Assembly: GCF_041296385.1 (NCBI RefSeq) | Contig: NW_027183526.1 | Coordinates: forward strand, 248,001 to 312,000 | Direction of reading: 5' to 3' | DNA from: Aphelocoma coerulescens | Lineage: Eukaryota > Chordata > Aves > Passeriformes > Corvidae | DNA: 64,000 bases | Part shown: in pieces, positions 47,109 to 60,566 of the stretch | Position numbering within the stretch: the stretch's first letter is position 1 | How the letters are laid out: every line of letters begins with the position of its first letter | Notes under the pieces: model-generated | Database searches by the model: none | The model's input: the letters and a program-made list of their open reading frames with translations, nothing else | What the model was told of the DNA's origin: nothing | Translations under genes and position numbers: made by a program

Positions 47109-49376
47109 GTGACGCTATGGAACCTGGTGGAACCGAGGGGCCACAGTGACACTGTGGGGCCTTTTGGAAGCAACAGGACCCTGGTGGGAAGCCACGGGAT
47201 GATTAATCCTGCACGAACCTGCTCCAGGTGGGCTCCTCTCTCCCGGCTTCCACAGGTGCTGCTAGGATCCCACTCCGGCACTGGCTTGGCACGGGCTCAC
47301 GGCTTCCTTTGGCAATGGCTCTGCTCCAGGATGGCATGCTGCAGAGAATGCAGGTAGATTTTGTGCTCACTCCTGGCATGCAGCTGGACAATAAAGCCTG
47401 ATCCAGCCCCCCCTCAGCATATGTCCGGCTCTGGCATTGGGGCGGGGCAACTTTGGGAGCAGCCCCAGCCCTGCTCCTGCTCCCGGCTGGGCACCCAGCT
47501 GCTGGGACACAGGTGTGTCCTGATGCCACCGTCTACTCCTTTGAGAAGGGGAGGACAGAGTGCATCAGGGAGTTTGGTGTGGCTTACATGCGGCAAGGAG
47601 AAGGTGCAGCCCCAAACTGGCTTTCACTTCTAGAACCTTTTGCTATTGCGGGAGCAGCTGCTGGAGCTTTTCAACCGAGCTGCAAGAGTGAAAAGTGTGA
47701 TGGCATGTCTATCTGAGAAGGAAGGTTCGGTGCCGCAGCCTGTTGTGCACAATTTATATGCTGATAAGAGAAGGGGGTGCTTTTGCAACGTTTTCCTTCC
47801 TGACACTTCTGTCTCTGTGAGCTTTAGCTGCTTGGACTCAGGGATACCGAAGGTATGTGAAAGTGACTGGGATGCGAGAATCATGTTGCACAGGGAACAG
47901 GGAAGGTCAGCAAATGTTTCCTGTCCTGGCACATCTCTCAGTCTGAACTGCAGCTGCAGATGCTTCACTTCCGCCAAGGACTCTGCCACCTTGAGAGAAG
48001 GATGCGCTCTATGGAGTTGAGAAAGAAAGTGCGTCTCACTAGCTTCTTTCCTCTACTTCATAGACAGCAAAGGGGCTATGAAAGGCAGCACTGGCTTTTT
48101 GTTCTAGGACTTCTTCTTTACAAGCAGCTGCTGGATGTTTGGAAGGGGGTTTGGGATATGCAAAAATGAGAGGCTAAGATGGTAAGAGGGTAAGATGGAA
48201 GTCATCTGGCAAAAGCAGAGCTCACAAAAGGGCCAGCTGAGAAAGCTCTTGCTGCCTACAACTTCAACTGCACCCCTCAAAGCAGCAGCACACACGCTGC
48301 TCTCGGCACTTTCCTTCTCAGCTCTACGCACCATCCTAAGCCTTGCCTCTCCCACACTCAGGATCCAAAGACAACGGCACCAGGGACTGCTCACACACTA
48401 AAGGCACCAGGACAAAAGGCTCACCAGCTTGGCCTTTGCATTCCCGCTGACAGCTCCACAGCTTGAACCCAGAGAACTGCCTGCTGCCAACAGCCTTTCC
48501 AATCACTCTGAGCACCTCATGACAAGGAGTGTGGGGAATGAATCTCCAGCAGCCTCCTGCCCCAGGCTGTCCCCCGGGAGCAGCCCTGCTCCAGGCCGTG
48601 ACTGCCACCTGCACAGCCAAAGGACCCAGAGCCGGTGTTACACACCACGGCTGTGCCTGGCACAGAGACACCAGTGGCCACACAAGTGGCCATGGCACTG
48701 TCCACACACAGTCCCTGCTGCTGCTCCCCCAGCCGCTGGCACCAACTCCCAGCCACCCACTCCTAAAGCCACGGGGCCCACTGGGACACTGCGGGGGCTC
48801 GTGGAAGCCAGCGGCCATTGTGACACAGCGGGGCTGCACAGAGCCCACGGTGCTTTGTGACCCGTGGCTCCCAGGAGAGCCTTTGTGATGCTGGGGAACT
48901 ACAAGGAAGCCTGGCTCCTCTGTGACACCACCACAGAAGCTCAGGGGAGCCCTGGAGACCGTGCTGATGCTATTGAACCTGATGCAACCCTGCCTCCTCT
49001 GTGACACCACAGAAGCTCTTGGAGCCCTGGAGACCGTGGTGATGCTATGGAACCTGAGGCAACCCTGCCTCCTCTGTGACACCACAGAACCTCTGGGAGC
49101 CCTGGAGACCGTGCTGATGCTATGGAACCTGATGCAACCCTGCCTCCACTGTGACACCACAGAAGCTCAGGGAGCCCTGGAGACTGTGGTGATGCTATGG
49201 AACCTGATGCAACCCTGCCTCCACTGTGACACCACAGAACCTCTGGGAGCCCTGGAGACCGTGCTGATGCTATGGAACCTGATGCAACCCTGCCTCCACT
49301 GTGACACCACAGAAGCTCGGGGAGCTCTGCAGACCGTGGGGATGCTGGCGAAGCTGACGGAACCCTGGGCACCACA
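47109..49376 (+). repeat. Macrosatellite unit U23 (2268 bp, n=5, R/G haplotype)
   Basis: Minisatellite at 48937-49312. Gene-like segment at 47634-48169. First member of the ~6.65-kb trimer; corresponds to U26 except for the W marker. Confidence 0.97.
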
Positions 49377-51644
49377 GTGACGCTATGGAACCTGGTGGAA
49401 CCGAGGGGCCACAGTGACACTGTGGGGCCTTTTGGAAGCAACAGGACCCTGGTGGGAAGCCACGGGATGATTAATCCTGCACGAACCTGCTCTAGGTGGG
49501 CTCCTCTCTCCCGGCTTCCACAGGTGCTGCTAGGATCCCACTCCGGCACTGGCTTGGCACGGGCTCACGGCTTCCTTTGGCAATGGCTCTGCTCCAGGAT
49601 GGCATGCTGCAGAGAATGCAGGTAGATTTTGTGCTCACTCCTGGCATGCAGCTGGACAATAAAGCCTGATCCAGCCCCCCCTCAGCATATGTCCGGCTCT
49701 GGCATTGGGGCGGGGCAACTTTGGGAGCAGCCCCAGCCCTGCTCCTGCTCCCGGCTGGGCACCCAGCTGCTGGGACACAGGTGTGTCCTGATGCCACCGT
49801 CTACTCCTTTGAGAAGGGGAGGACAGAGTGCATCAGGGAGTTTGGTGTGGCTTACATGCGGCAAGGAGAAGGTGCAGCCCCAAACTGGCTTTCACTTCTA
49901 GAACCTTTTGCTATTGCGGGAGCAGCTGCTGGAGCTTTTCAACCGAGCTGCAAGAGTGAAAAGTGTGATGGCATGTCTATCTGAGAAGGAAGGTTCGGTG
50001 CCGCAGCCTGTTGTGCACAATTTATATGCTGATAAGAGAAGGGGGTGCTTTTGCAACGTTTTCCTTCCTGACACTTCTGTCTCTGTGAGCTTTAGCTGCT
50101 TGGACTCAGGGATACCGAAGGTATGTGAAAGTGACTGGGATGCGAGAATCATGTTGCACAGGGAACAGGGAAGGTCAGCAAATGTTTCCTGTCCTGGCAC
50201 ATCTCTCAGTCTGAACTGCAGCTGCAGATGCTTCACTTCCGCCAAGGACTCTGCCACCTTGAGAGAAGGATGCGCTCTATGGAGTTGAGAAAGAAAGTGC
50301 GTCTCACTAGCTTCTTTCCTCTACTTCATAGACAGCAAAGGGGCTATGAAAGGCAGCACTGGCTTTTTGTTCTAGGACTTCTTCTTTACAAGCAGCTGCT
50401 GGATGTTTGGAAGGGGGTTTGGGATATGCAAAAATGAGAGGCTAAGATGGTAAGAGGGTAAGATGGAAGTCATCTGGCAAAAGCAGAGCTCACAAAAGGG
50501 CCAGCTGAGAAAGCTCTTGCTGCCTACAACTTCAACTGCACCCCTCAAAGCAGCAGCACACACGCTGCTCTCGGCACTTTCCTTCTCAGCTCTACGCACC
50601 ATCCTAAGCCTTGCCTCTCCCACACTCAGGATCCAAAGACAACGGCACCAGGGACTGCTCACACACTAAAGGCACCAGGACAAAAGGCTCACCAGCTTGG
50701 CCTTTGCATTCCCGCTGACAGCTCCACAGCTTGAACCCAGAGAACTGCCTGCTGCCAACAGCCTTTCCAATCACTCTGAGCACCTCATGACAAGGAGTGT
50801 GGGGAATGAATCTCCAGCAGCCTCCTGCCCCAGGCTGTCCCCCGGGAGCAGCCCTGCTCCAGGCCATGACTGCCACCTGCACAGCCAAAGGACCCAGAGC
50901 CGGTGTTACACACCACGGCTGTGCCTGGCACAGAGACACCAGTGGCCACACAAGTGGCCATGGCACTGTCCACACACAGTCCCTGCTGCTGCTCCCCCAG
51001 CCGCTGGCACCAACTCCCAGCCACCCACTCCTAAAGCCACGGGGCCCACTGGGACACTGCGGGGGCTCGTGGAAGCCAGCGGCCATTGTGACACAGCGGG
51101 GCTGCACAGAGCCCACGGTGCTTTGTGACCCGTGGCTCCCAGGAGAGCCTTTGTGATCCTGGGGAACTACAAGGAAGCCTGGCTCCTCTGTGACACCACC
51201 ACAGAAGCTCAGGGGAGCCCTGGAGACCGTGCTGATGCTATTGAACCTGATGCAACCCTGCCTCCTCTGTGACACCACAGAAGCTCTTGGAGCCCTGGAG
51301 ACCGTGGTGATGCTATGGAACCTGATGCAACCCTGCCTCCTCTGTGACACCACAGAACCTCTGGGAGCCCTGGAGACCGTGCTGATGCTATGGAACCTGA
51401 TGCAACCCTGCCTCCACTGTGACACCACAGAAGCTCAGGGAGCCCTGGAGACTGTGGTGATGCTATGGAACCTGATGCAACCCTGCCTCCACTGTGACAC
51501 CACAGAACCTCTGGGAGCCCTGGAGACCGTGCTGATGCTATGGAACCTGATGCAACCCTGCCTCCACTGTGACACCACAGAAGCTCGGGGAGCTCTGCAG
51601 ACCGTGGGGATGCTGGCGAAGCTGACGGAACCCTGGGCACCACA
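49377..51644 (+). repeat. Macrosatellite unit U24 (2268 bp, n=5, M/C haplotype, H)
   Basis: Minisatellite at 51205-51580. A at 50866 (CCGTGAC to CCATGAC, the H marker) is a CpG transition shared with U27 and U28. Private T at 49493 (TCCAGG to TCTAGG). Gene-like segment at 49902-50437. Confidence 0.97.
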
Positions 51645-53762
51645 GTGACGCTATGGAACCTGGTGGAACCGAGGGGCCACAGTGACACTGTGGGGCCTTT
51701 TGGAAGCAACAGGACCCTGGTGGGAAGCCACGGGATGATTAATCCTGCACGAACCTGCTCCAGGTGGGCTCCTCTCTCCCGGCTTCCACAGGTGCTGCTA
51801 GGATCCCACTCCGGCACTGGCTTGGCACGGGCTCACGGCTTCCTTTGGCAATGGCTCTGCTCCAGGATGGCATGCTGCAGAGAATGCAGGTAGATTTTGT
51901 GCTCACTCCTGGCATGCAGCTGGACAATAAAGCCTGATCCAGCCCCCCCTCAGCATATGTCCGGCTCTGGCATTGGGGCGGGGCAACTTTGGGAGCAGCC
52001 CCAGCCCTGCTCCTGCTCCCGGCTGGGCACCCAGCTGCTGGGACACAGGTGTGTCCTGATGCCACCGTCTACTCCTTTGAGAAGGGGAGGACAGAGTGCA
52101 TCAGGGAGTTTGGTGTGGCTTACATGCGGCAAGGAGAAGGTGCAGCCCCAAACTGGCTTTCACTTCTAGAACCTTTTGCTATTGCGGGAGCAGCTGCTGG
52201 AGCTTTTCAACCGAGCTGCAAGAGTGAAAAGTGTGATGGCATGTCTATCTGAGAAGGAAGGTTCGGTGCCGCAGCCTGTTGTGCACAATTTATATGCTGA
52301 TAAGAGAAGGGGGTGCTTTTGCAACGTTTTCCTTCCTGACACTTCTGTCTCTGTGAGCTTTAGCTGCTTGGACTCAGGGATACCGAAGGTATGTGAAAGT
52401 GACTGGGATGCGAGAATCATGTTGCACAGGGAACAGGGAAGGTCAGCAAATGTTTCCTGTCCTGGCACATCTCTCAGTCTGAACTGCAGCTGCAGATGCT
52501 TCACTTCCGCCAAGGACTCTGCCACCTTGAGAGAAGGATGCGCTCTATGGAGTTGAGAAAGAAAGTGCGTCTCACTAGCTTCTTTCCTCTACTTCATAGA
52601 CAGCAAAGGGGCTATGAAAGGCAGCACTGGCTTTTTGTTCTAGGACTTCTTCTTTACAAGCAGCTGCTGGATGTTTGGAAGGGGGTTTGGGATATGCAAA
52701 AATGAGAGGCTAAGATGGTAAGAGGGTAAGATGGAAGTCATCTGGCAAAAGCAGAGCTCACAAAAGGGCCAGCTGAGAAAGCTCTTGCTGCCTACAACTT
52801 CAACTGCACCCCTCAAAGCAGCAGCACACACGCTGCTCTCGGCACTTTCCTTCTCAGCTCTACGCACCATCCTAAGCCTTGCCTCTCCCACACTCAGGAT
52901 CCAAAGACAACGGCACCAGGGACTGCTCACACACTAAAGGCACCAGGACAAAAGGCTCACCAGCTTGGCCTTTGCATTCCCGCTGACAGCTCCACAGCTT
53001 GAACCCAGAGAACTGCCTGCTGCCAACAGCCTTTCCAATCACTCTGAGCACCTCATGACAAGGAGTGTGGGGAATGAATCTCCAGCAGCCTCCTGCCCCA
53101 GGCTGTCCCCCGGGAGCAGCCCTGCTCCAGGCCGTGACTGCCACCTGCACAGCCAAAGGACCCAGAGCCGGTGTTACACACCACGGCTGTGCCTGGCACA
53201 GAGACACCAGTGGCCACACAAGTGGCCATGGCACTGTCCACACACAGTCCCTGCTGCTGCTCCCCCAGCCGCTGGCACCAACTCCCAGCCACCCACTCCT
53301 AAAGCCACGGGGCCCACTGGGACACTGCGGGGGCTCCTGGAAGCCAGCGGCCATTGTGACACAGCGGGGCTGCACAGAGCCCACGGTGCTTTGTGACCCG
53401 TGGCTCCCAGGAGAGCCTTTGTGATGCTGGGGAACTACAAGGAAGCCTGGCTCCTCTGTGACACCACCACAGAAGCTCAGGGGAGCCCTGGAGACCGTGC
53501 TGATGCTATGGAACCTGATGCAACCCTGCCTCCTCTGTGACACCACAGAAGCTCTTGGAGCCCTGGAGACCGTGCTGATGCTATGGAACCTGATGCAACC
53601 CTGCCTCCTCTGTGACACCACAGAACCTCTGGGAGCCCTGGAGACCGTGCTGATGCTATGGAACCTGATGCAACCCTGCCTCCACTGTGACACCACAGAA
53701 GCTCGGGGAGCTCTGCAGACCGTGGGGATGCTGGCGAAGCTGACGGAACCCTGGGCACCACA
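51645..53762 (+). repeat. Macrosatellite unit U25 (2118 bp, n=3)
   Basis: Minisatellite at 53473-53698, all copies CTATGG. Private C at 53337 (CTCGTGG to CTCCTGG). Gene-like segment at 52170-52705. Third member of the trimer. Confidence 0.97.
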
Positions 53763-56030
53763 GTGACGCTATGGAACCTGGTGGAACCGAGGGGCCACAG
53801 TGACACTGTGGGGCCTTTTGGAAGCAACAGGACCCTGGTGGGAAGCCACGGGATGATTAATCCTGCACGAACCTGCTCCAGGTGGGCTCCTCTCTCCCGG
53901 CTTCCACAGGTGCTGCTAGGATCCCACTCCGGCACTGGCTTGGCACGGGCTCACGGCTTCCTTTGGCAATGGCTCTGCTCCAGGATGGCATGCTGCAGAG
54001 AATGCAGGTAGATTTTGTGCTCACTCCTGGCATGCAGCTGGACAATAAAGCCTGATCCAGCCCCCCCTCAGCATATGTCCGGCTCTGGCATTGGGGCGGG
54101 GCAACTTTGGGAGCAGCCCCAGCCCTGCTCCTGCTCCCGGCTGGGCACCCAGCTGCTGGGACACAGGTGTGTCCTGATGCCACCGTCTACTCCTTTGAGA
54201 AGGGGAGGACAGAGTGCATCAGGGAGTTTGGTGTGGCTTACATGCGGCAAGGAGAAGGTGCAGCCCCAAACTGGCTTTCACTTCTAGAACCTTTTGCTAT
54301 TGCGGGAGCAGCTGCTGGAGCTTTTCAACCGAGCTGCAAGAGTGAAAAGTGTGATGGCATGTCTATCTGAGAAGGAAGGTTCGGTGCCGCAGCCTGTTGT
54401 GCACAATTTATATGCTGATAAGAGAAGGGGGTGCTTTTGGAACGTTTTCCTTCCTGACACTTCTGTCTCTGTGAGCTTTAGCTGCTTGGACTCAGGGATA
54501 CCGAAGGTATGTGAAAGTGACTGGGATGCGAGAATCATGTTGCACAGGGAACAGGGAAGGTCAGCAAATGTTTCCTGTCCTGGCACATCTCTCAGTCTGA
54601 ACTGCAGCTGCAGATGCTTCACTTCCGCCAAGGACTCTGCCACCTTGAGAGAAGGATGCGCTCTATGGAGTTGAGAAAGAAAGTGCGTCTCACTAGCTTC
54701 TTTCCTCTACTTCATAGACAGCAAAGGGGCTATGAAAGGCAGCACTGGCTTTTTGTTCTAGGACTTCTTCTTTACAAGCAGCTGCTGGATGTTTGGAAGG
54801 GGGTTTGGGATATGCAAAAATGAGAGGCTAAGATGGTAAGAGGGTAAGATGGAAGTCATCTGGCAAAAGCAGAGCTCACAAAAGGGCCAGCTGAGAAAGC
54901 TCTTGCTGCCTACAACTTCAACTGCACCCCTCAAAGCAGCAGCACACACGCTGCTCTCGGCACTTTCCTTCTCAGCTCTACGCACCATCCTAAGCCTTGC
55001 CTCTCCCACACTCAGGATCCAAAGACAACGGCACCAGGGACTGCTCACACACTAAAGGCACCAGGACAAAAGGCTCACCAGCTTGGCCTTTGCATTCCCG
55101 CTGACAGCTCCACAGCTTGAACCCAGAGAACTGCCTGCTGCCAACAGCCTTTCCAATCACTCTGAGCACCTCATGACAAGGAGTGTGGGGAATGAATCTC
55201 CAGCAGCCTCCTGCCCCAGGCTGTCCCCCGGGAGCAGCCCTGCTCCAGGCCGTGACTGCCACCTGCACAGCCAAAGGACCCAGAGCCGGTGTTACACACC
55301 ACGGCTGTGCCTGGCACAGAGACACCAGTGGCCACACAAGTGGCCATGGCACTGTCCACACACAGTCCCTGCTGCTGCTCCCCCAGCCGCTGGCACCAAC
55401 TCCCAGCCACCCACTCCTAAAGCCACGGGGCCCACTGGGACACTGCGGGGGCTCGTGGAAGCCAGCGGCCATTGTGACACAGCGGGGCTGCACAGAGCCC
55501 ACGGTGCTTTGTGACCCGTGGCTCCCAGGAGAGCCTTTGTGATGCTGGGGAACTACAAGGAAGCCTGGCTCCTCTGTGACACCACCACAGAAGCTCAGGG
55601 GAGCCCTGGAGACCGTGCTGATGCTATTGAACCTGATGCAACCCTGCCTCCTCTGTGACACCACAGAAGCTCTTGGAGCCCTGGAGACCGTGGTGATGCT
55701 ATGGAACCTGAGGCAACCCTGCCTCCTCTGTGACACCACAGAACCTCTGGGAGCCCTGGAGACCGTGCTGATGCTATGGAACCTGATGCAACCCTGCCTC
55801 CACTGTGACACCACAGAAGCTCAGGGAGCCCTGGAGACTGTGGTGATGCTATGGAACCTGATGCAACCCTGCCTCCACTGTGACACCACAGAACCTCTGG
55901 GAGCCCTGGAGACCGTGCTGATGCTATGGAACCTGATGCAACCCTGCCTCCACTGTGACACCACAGAAGCTCGGGGAGCTCTGCAGACCGTGGGGATGCT
56001 GGCGAAGCTGACGGAACCCTGGGCACCACA
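53763..56030 (+). repeat. Macrosatellite unit U26 (2268 bp, n=5, R/G haplotype, W)
   Basis: Minisatellite at 55591-55966. W marker G at 54440. Gene-like segment at 54288-54823. Starts the second cycle of the n=5/n=5/n=3 block. Confidence 0.97.
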
Positions 56031-58298
56031 GTGACGCTATGGAACCTGGTGGAACCGAGGGGCCACAGTGACACTGTGGGGCCTTTTGGAAGCAACAGGA
56101 CCCTGGTGGGAAGCCACGGGATGATTAATCCTGCACGAACCTGCTCCAGGTGGGCTCCTCTCTCCCGGCTTCCACAGGTGCTGCTAGGATCCCACTCCGG
56201 CACTGGCTTGGCACGGGCTCACGGCTTCCTTTGGCAATGGCTCTGCTCCAGGATGGCATGCTGCAGAGAATGCAGGTAGATTTTGTGCTCACTCCTGGCA
56301 TGCAGCTGGACAATAAAGCCTGATCCAGCCCCCCCTCAGCATATGTCCGGCTCTGGCATTGGGGCGGGGCAACTTTGGGAGCAGCCCCAGCCCTGCTCCT
56401 GCTCCCGGCTGGGCACCCAGCTGCTGGGACACAGGTGTGTCCTGATGCCACCGTCTACTCCTTTGAGAAGGGGAGGACAGAGTGCATCAGGGAGTTTGGT
56501 GTGGCTTACATGCGGCAAGGAGAAGGTGCAGCCCCAAACTGGCTTTCACTTCTAGAACCTTTTGCTATTGCGGGAGCAGCTGCTGGAGCTTTTCAACCGA
56601 GCTGCAAGAGTGAAAAGTGTGATGGCATGTCTATCTGAGAAGGAAGGTTCGGTGCCGCAGCCTGTTGTGCACAATTTATATGCTGATAAGAGAAGGGGGT
56701 GCTTTTGCAACGTTTTCCTTCCTGACACTTCTGTCTCTGTGAGCTTTAGCTGCTTGGACTCAGGGATACCGAAGGTATGTGAAAGTGACTGGGATGCGAG
56801 AATCATGTTGCACAGGGAACAGGGAAGGTCAGCAAATGTTTCCTGTCCTGGCACATCTCTCAGTCTGAACTGCAGCTGCAGATGCTTCACTTCCGCCAAG
56901 GACTCTGCCACCTTGAGAGAAGGATGCGCTCTATGGAGTTGAGAAAGAAAGTGCGTCTCACTAGCTTCTTTCCTCTACTTCATAGACAGCAAAGGGGCTA
57001 TGAAAGGCAGCACTGGCTTTTTGTTCTAGGACTTCTTCTTTACAAGCAGCTGCTGGATGTTTGGAAGGGGGTTTGGGATATGCAAAAATGAGAGGCTAAG
57101 ATGGTAAGAGGGTAAGATGGAAGTCATCTGGCAAAAGCAGAGCTCACAAAAGGGCCAGCTGAGAAAGCTCTTGCTGCCTACAACTTCAACTGCACCCCTC
57201 AAAGCAGCAGCACACACGCTGCTCTCGGCACTTTCCTTCTCAGCTCTACGCACCATCCTAAGCCTTGCCTCTCCCACACTCAGGATCCAAAGACAACGGC
57301 ACCAGGGACTGCTCACACACTAAAGGCACCAGGACAAAAGGCTCACCAGCTTGGCCTTTGCATTCCCGCTGACAGCTCCACAGCTTGAACCCAGAGAACT
57401 GCCTGCTGCCAACAGCCTTTCCAATCACTCTGAGCACCTCATGACAAGGAGTGTGGGGAATGAATCTCCAGCAGCCTCCTGCCCCAGGCTGTCCCCCGGG
57501 AGCAGCCCTGCTCCAGGCCATGACTGCCACCTGCACAGCCAAAGGACCCAGAGCCGGTGTTACACACCACGGCTGTGCCTGGCACAGAGACACCAGTGGC
57601 CACACAAGTGGCCATGGCACTGTCCACACACAGTCCCTGCTGCTGCTCCCCCAGCCGCTGGCACCAACTCCCAGCCACCCACTCCTAAAGCCACGGGGCC
57701 CACTGGGACACTGCGGGGGCTCGTGGAAGCCAGCGGCCATTGTGACACAGCGGGGCTGCACAGAGCCCACGGTGCTTTGTGACCCGTGGCTCCCAGGAGA
57801 GCCTTTGTGATCCTGGGGAACTACAAGGAAGCCTGGCTCCTCTGTGACACCACCACAGAAGCTCAGGGGAGCCCTGGAGACCGTGCTGATGCTATTGAAC
57901 CTGATGCAACCCTGCCTCCTCTGTGACACCACAGAAGCTCTTGGAGCCCTGGAGACCGTGGTGATGCTATGGAACCTGATGCAACCCTGCCTCCTCTGTG
58001 ACACCACAGAACCTCTGGGAGCCCTGGAGACCGTGCTGATGCTATGGAACCTGATGCAACCCTGCCTCCACTGTGACACCACAGAAGCTCAGGGAGCCCT
58101 GGAGACTGTGGTGATGCTATGGAACCTGATGCAACCCTGCCTCCACTGTGACACCACAGAACCTCTGGGAGCCCTGGAGACCGTGCTGATGCTATGGAAC
58201 CTGATGCAACCCTGCCTCCACTGTGACACCACAGAAGCTCGGGGAGCTCTGCAGACCGTGGGGATGCTGGCGAAGCTGACGGAACCCTGGGCACCACA
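56031..58298 (+). repeat. Macrosatellite unit U27 (2268 bp, n=5, M/C haplotype, H)
   Basis: Minisatellite at 57859-58234. H marker A at 57520. Gene-like segment at 56556-57091. I see no difference from U28. Confidence 0.97.
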
Positions 58299-60566
58299 GT
58301 GACGCTATGGAACCTGGTGGAACCGAGGGGCCACAGTGACACTGTGGGGCCTTTTGGAAGCAACAGGACCCTGGTGGGAAGCCACGGGATGATTAATCCT
58401 GCACGAACCTGCTCCAGGTGGGCTCCTCTCTCCCGGCTTCCACAGGTGCTGCTAGGATCCCACTCCGGCACTGGCTTGGCACGGGCTCACGGCTTCCTTT
58501 GGCAATGGCTCTGCTCCAGGATGGCATGCTGCAGAGAATGCAGGTAGATTTTGTGCTCACTCCTGGCATGCAGCTGGACAATAAAGCCTGATCCAGCCCC
58601 CCCTCAGCATATGTCCGGCTCTGGCATTGGGGCGGGGCAACTTTGGGAGCAGCCCCAGCCCTGCTCCTGCTCCCGGCTGGGCACCCAGCTGCTGGGACAC
58701 AGGTGTGTCCTGATGCCACCGTCTACTCCTTTGAGAAGGGGAGGACAGAGTGCATCAGGGAGTTTGGTGTGGCTTACATGCGGCAAGGAGAAGGTGCAGC
58801 CCCAAACTGGCTTTCACTTCTAGAACCTTTTGCTATTGCGGGAGCAGCTGCTGGAGCTTTTCAACCGAGCTGCAAGAGTGAAAAGTGTGATGGCATGTCT
58901 ATCTGAGAAGGAAGGTTCGGTGCCGCAGCCTGTTGTGCACAATTTATATGCTGATAAGAGAAGGGGGTGCTTTTGCAACGTTTTCCTTCCTGACACTTCT
59001 GTCTCTGTGAGCTTTAGCTGCTTGGACTCAGGGATACCGAAGGTATGTGAAAGTGACTGGGATGCGAGAATCATGTTGCACAGGGAACAGGGAAGGTCAG
59101 CAAATGTTTCCTGTCCTGGCACATCTCTCAGTCTGAACTGCAGCTGCAGATGCTTCACTTCCGCCAAGGACTCTGCCACCTTGAGAGAAGGATGCGCTCT
59201 ATGGAGTTGAGAAAGAAAGTGCGTCTCACTAGCTTCTTTCCTCTACTTCATAGACAGCAAAGGGGCTATGAAAGGCAGCACTGGCTTTTTGTTCTAGGAC
59301 TTCTTCTTTACAAGCAGCTGCTGGATGTTTGGAAGGGGGTTTGGGATATGCAAAAATGAGAGGCTAAGATGGTAAGAGGGTAAGATGGAAGTCATCTGGC
59401 AAAAGCAGAGCTCACAAAAGGGCCAGCTGAGAAAGCTCTTGCTGCCTACAACTTCAACTGCACCCCTCAAAGCAGCAGCACACACGCTGCTCTCGGCACT
59501 TTCCTTCTCAGCTCTACGCACCATCCTAAGCCTTGCCTCTCCCACACTCAGGATCCAAAGACAACGGCACCAGGGACTGCTCACACACTAAAGGCACCAG
59601 GACAAAAGGCTCACCAGCTTGGCCTTTGCATTCCCGCTGACAGCTCCACAGCTTGAACCCAGAGAACTGCCTGCTGCCAACAGCCTTTCCAATCACTCTG
59701 AGCACCTCATGACAAGGAGTGTGGGGAATGAATCTCCAGCAGCCTCCTGCCCCAGGCTGTCCCCCGGGAGCAGCCCTGCTCCAGGCCATGACTGCCACCT
59801 GCACAGCCAAAGGACCCAGAGCCGGTGTTACACACCACGGCTGTGCCTGGCACAGAGACACCAGTGGCCACACAAGTGGCCATGGCACTGTCCACACACA
59901 GTCCCTGCTGCTGCTCCCCCAGCCGCTGGCACCAACTCCCAGCCACCCACTCCTAAAGCCACGGGGCCCACTGGGACACTGCGGGGGCTCGTGGAAGCCA
60001 GCGGCCATTGTGACACAGCGGGGCTGCACAGAGCCCACGGTGCTTTGTGACCCGTGGCTCCCAGGAGAGCCTTTGTGATCCTGGGGAACTACAAGGAAGC
60101 CTGGCTCCTCTGTGACACCACCACAGAAGCTCAGGGGAGCCCTGGAGACCGTGCTGATGCTATTGAACCTGATGCAACCCTGCCTCCTCTGTGACACCAC
60201 AGAAGCTCTTGGAGCCCTGGAGACCGTGGTGATGCTATGGAACCTGATGCAACCCTGCCTCCTCTGTGACACCACAGAACCTCTGGGAGCCCTGGAGACC
60301 GTGCTGATGCTATGGAACCTGATGCAACCCTGCCTCCACTGTGACACCACAGAAGCTCAGGGAGCCCTGGAGACTGTGGTGATGCTATGGAACCTGATGC
60401 AACCCTGCCTCCACTGTGACACCACAGAACCTCTGGGAGCCCTGGAGACCGTGCTGATGCTATGGAACCTGATGCAACCCTGCCTCCACTGTGACACCAC
60501 AGAAGCTCGGGGAGCTCTGCAGACCGTGGGGATGCTGGCGAAGCTGACGGAACCCTGGGCACCACA
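58299..60566 (+). repeat. Macrosatellite unit U28 (2268 bp, n=5, M/C haplotype, H)
   Basis: Minisatellite at 60127-60502. H marker A at 59788. Gene-like segment at 58824-59359. Apparent single-unit duplicate of U27, making this cycle four units long instead of three. Confidence 0.97.
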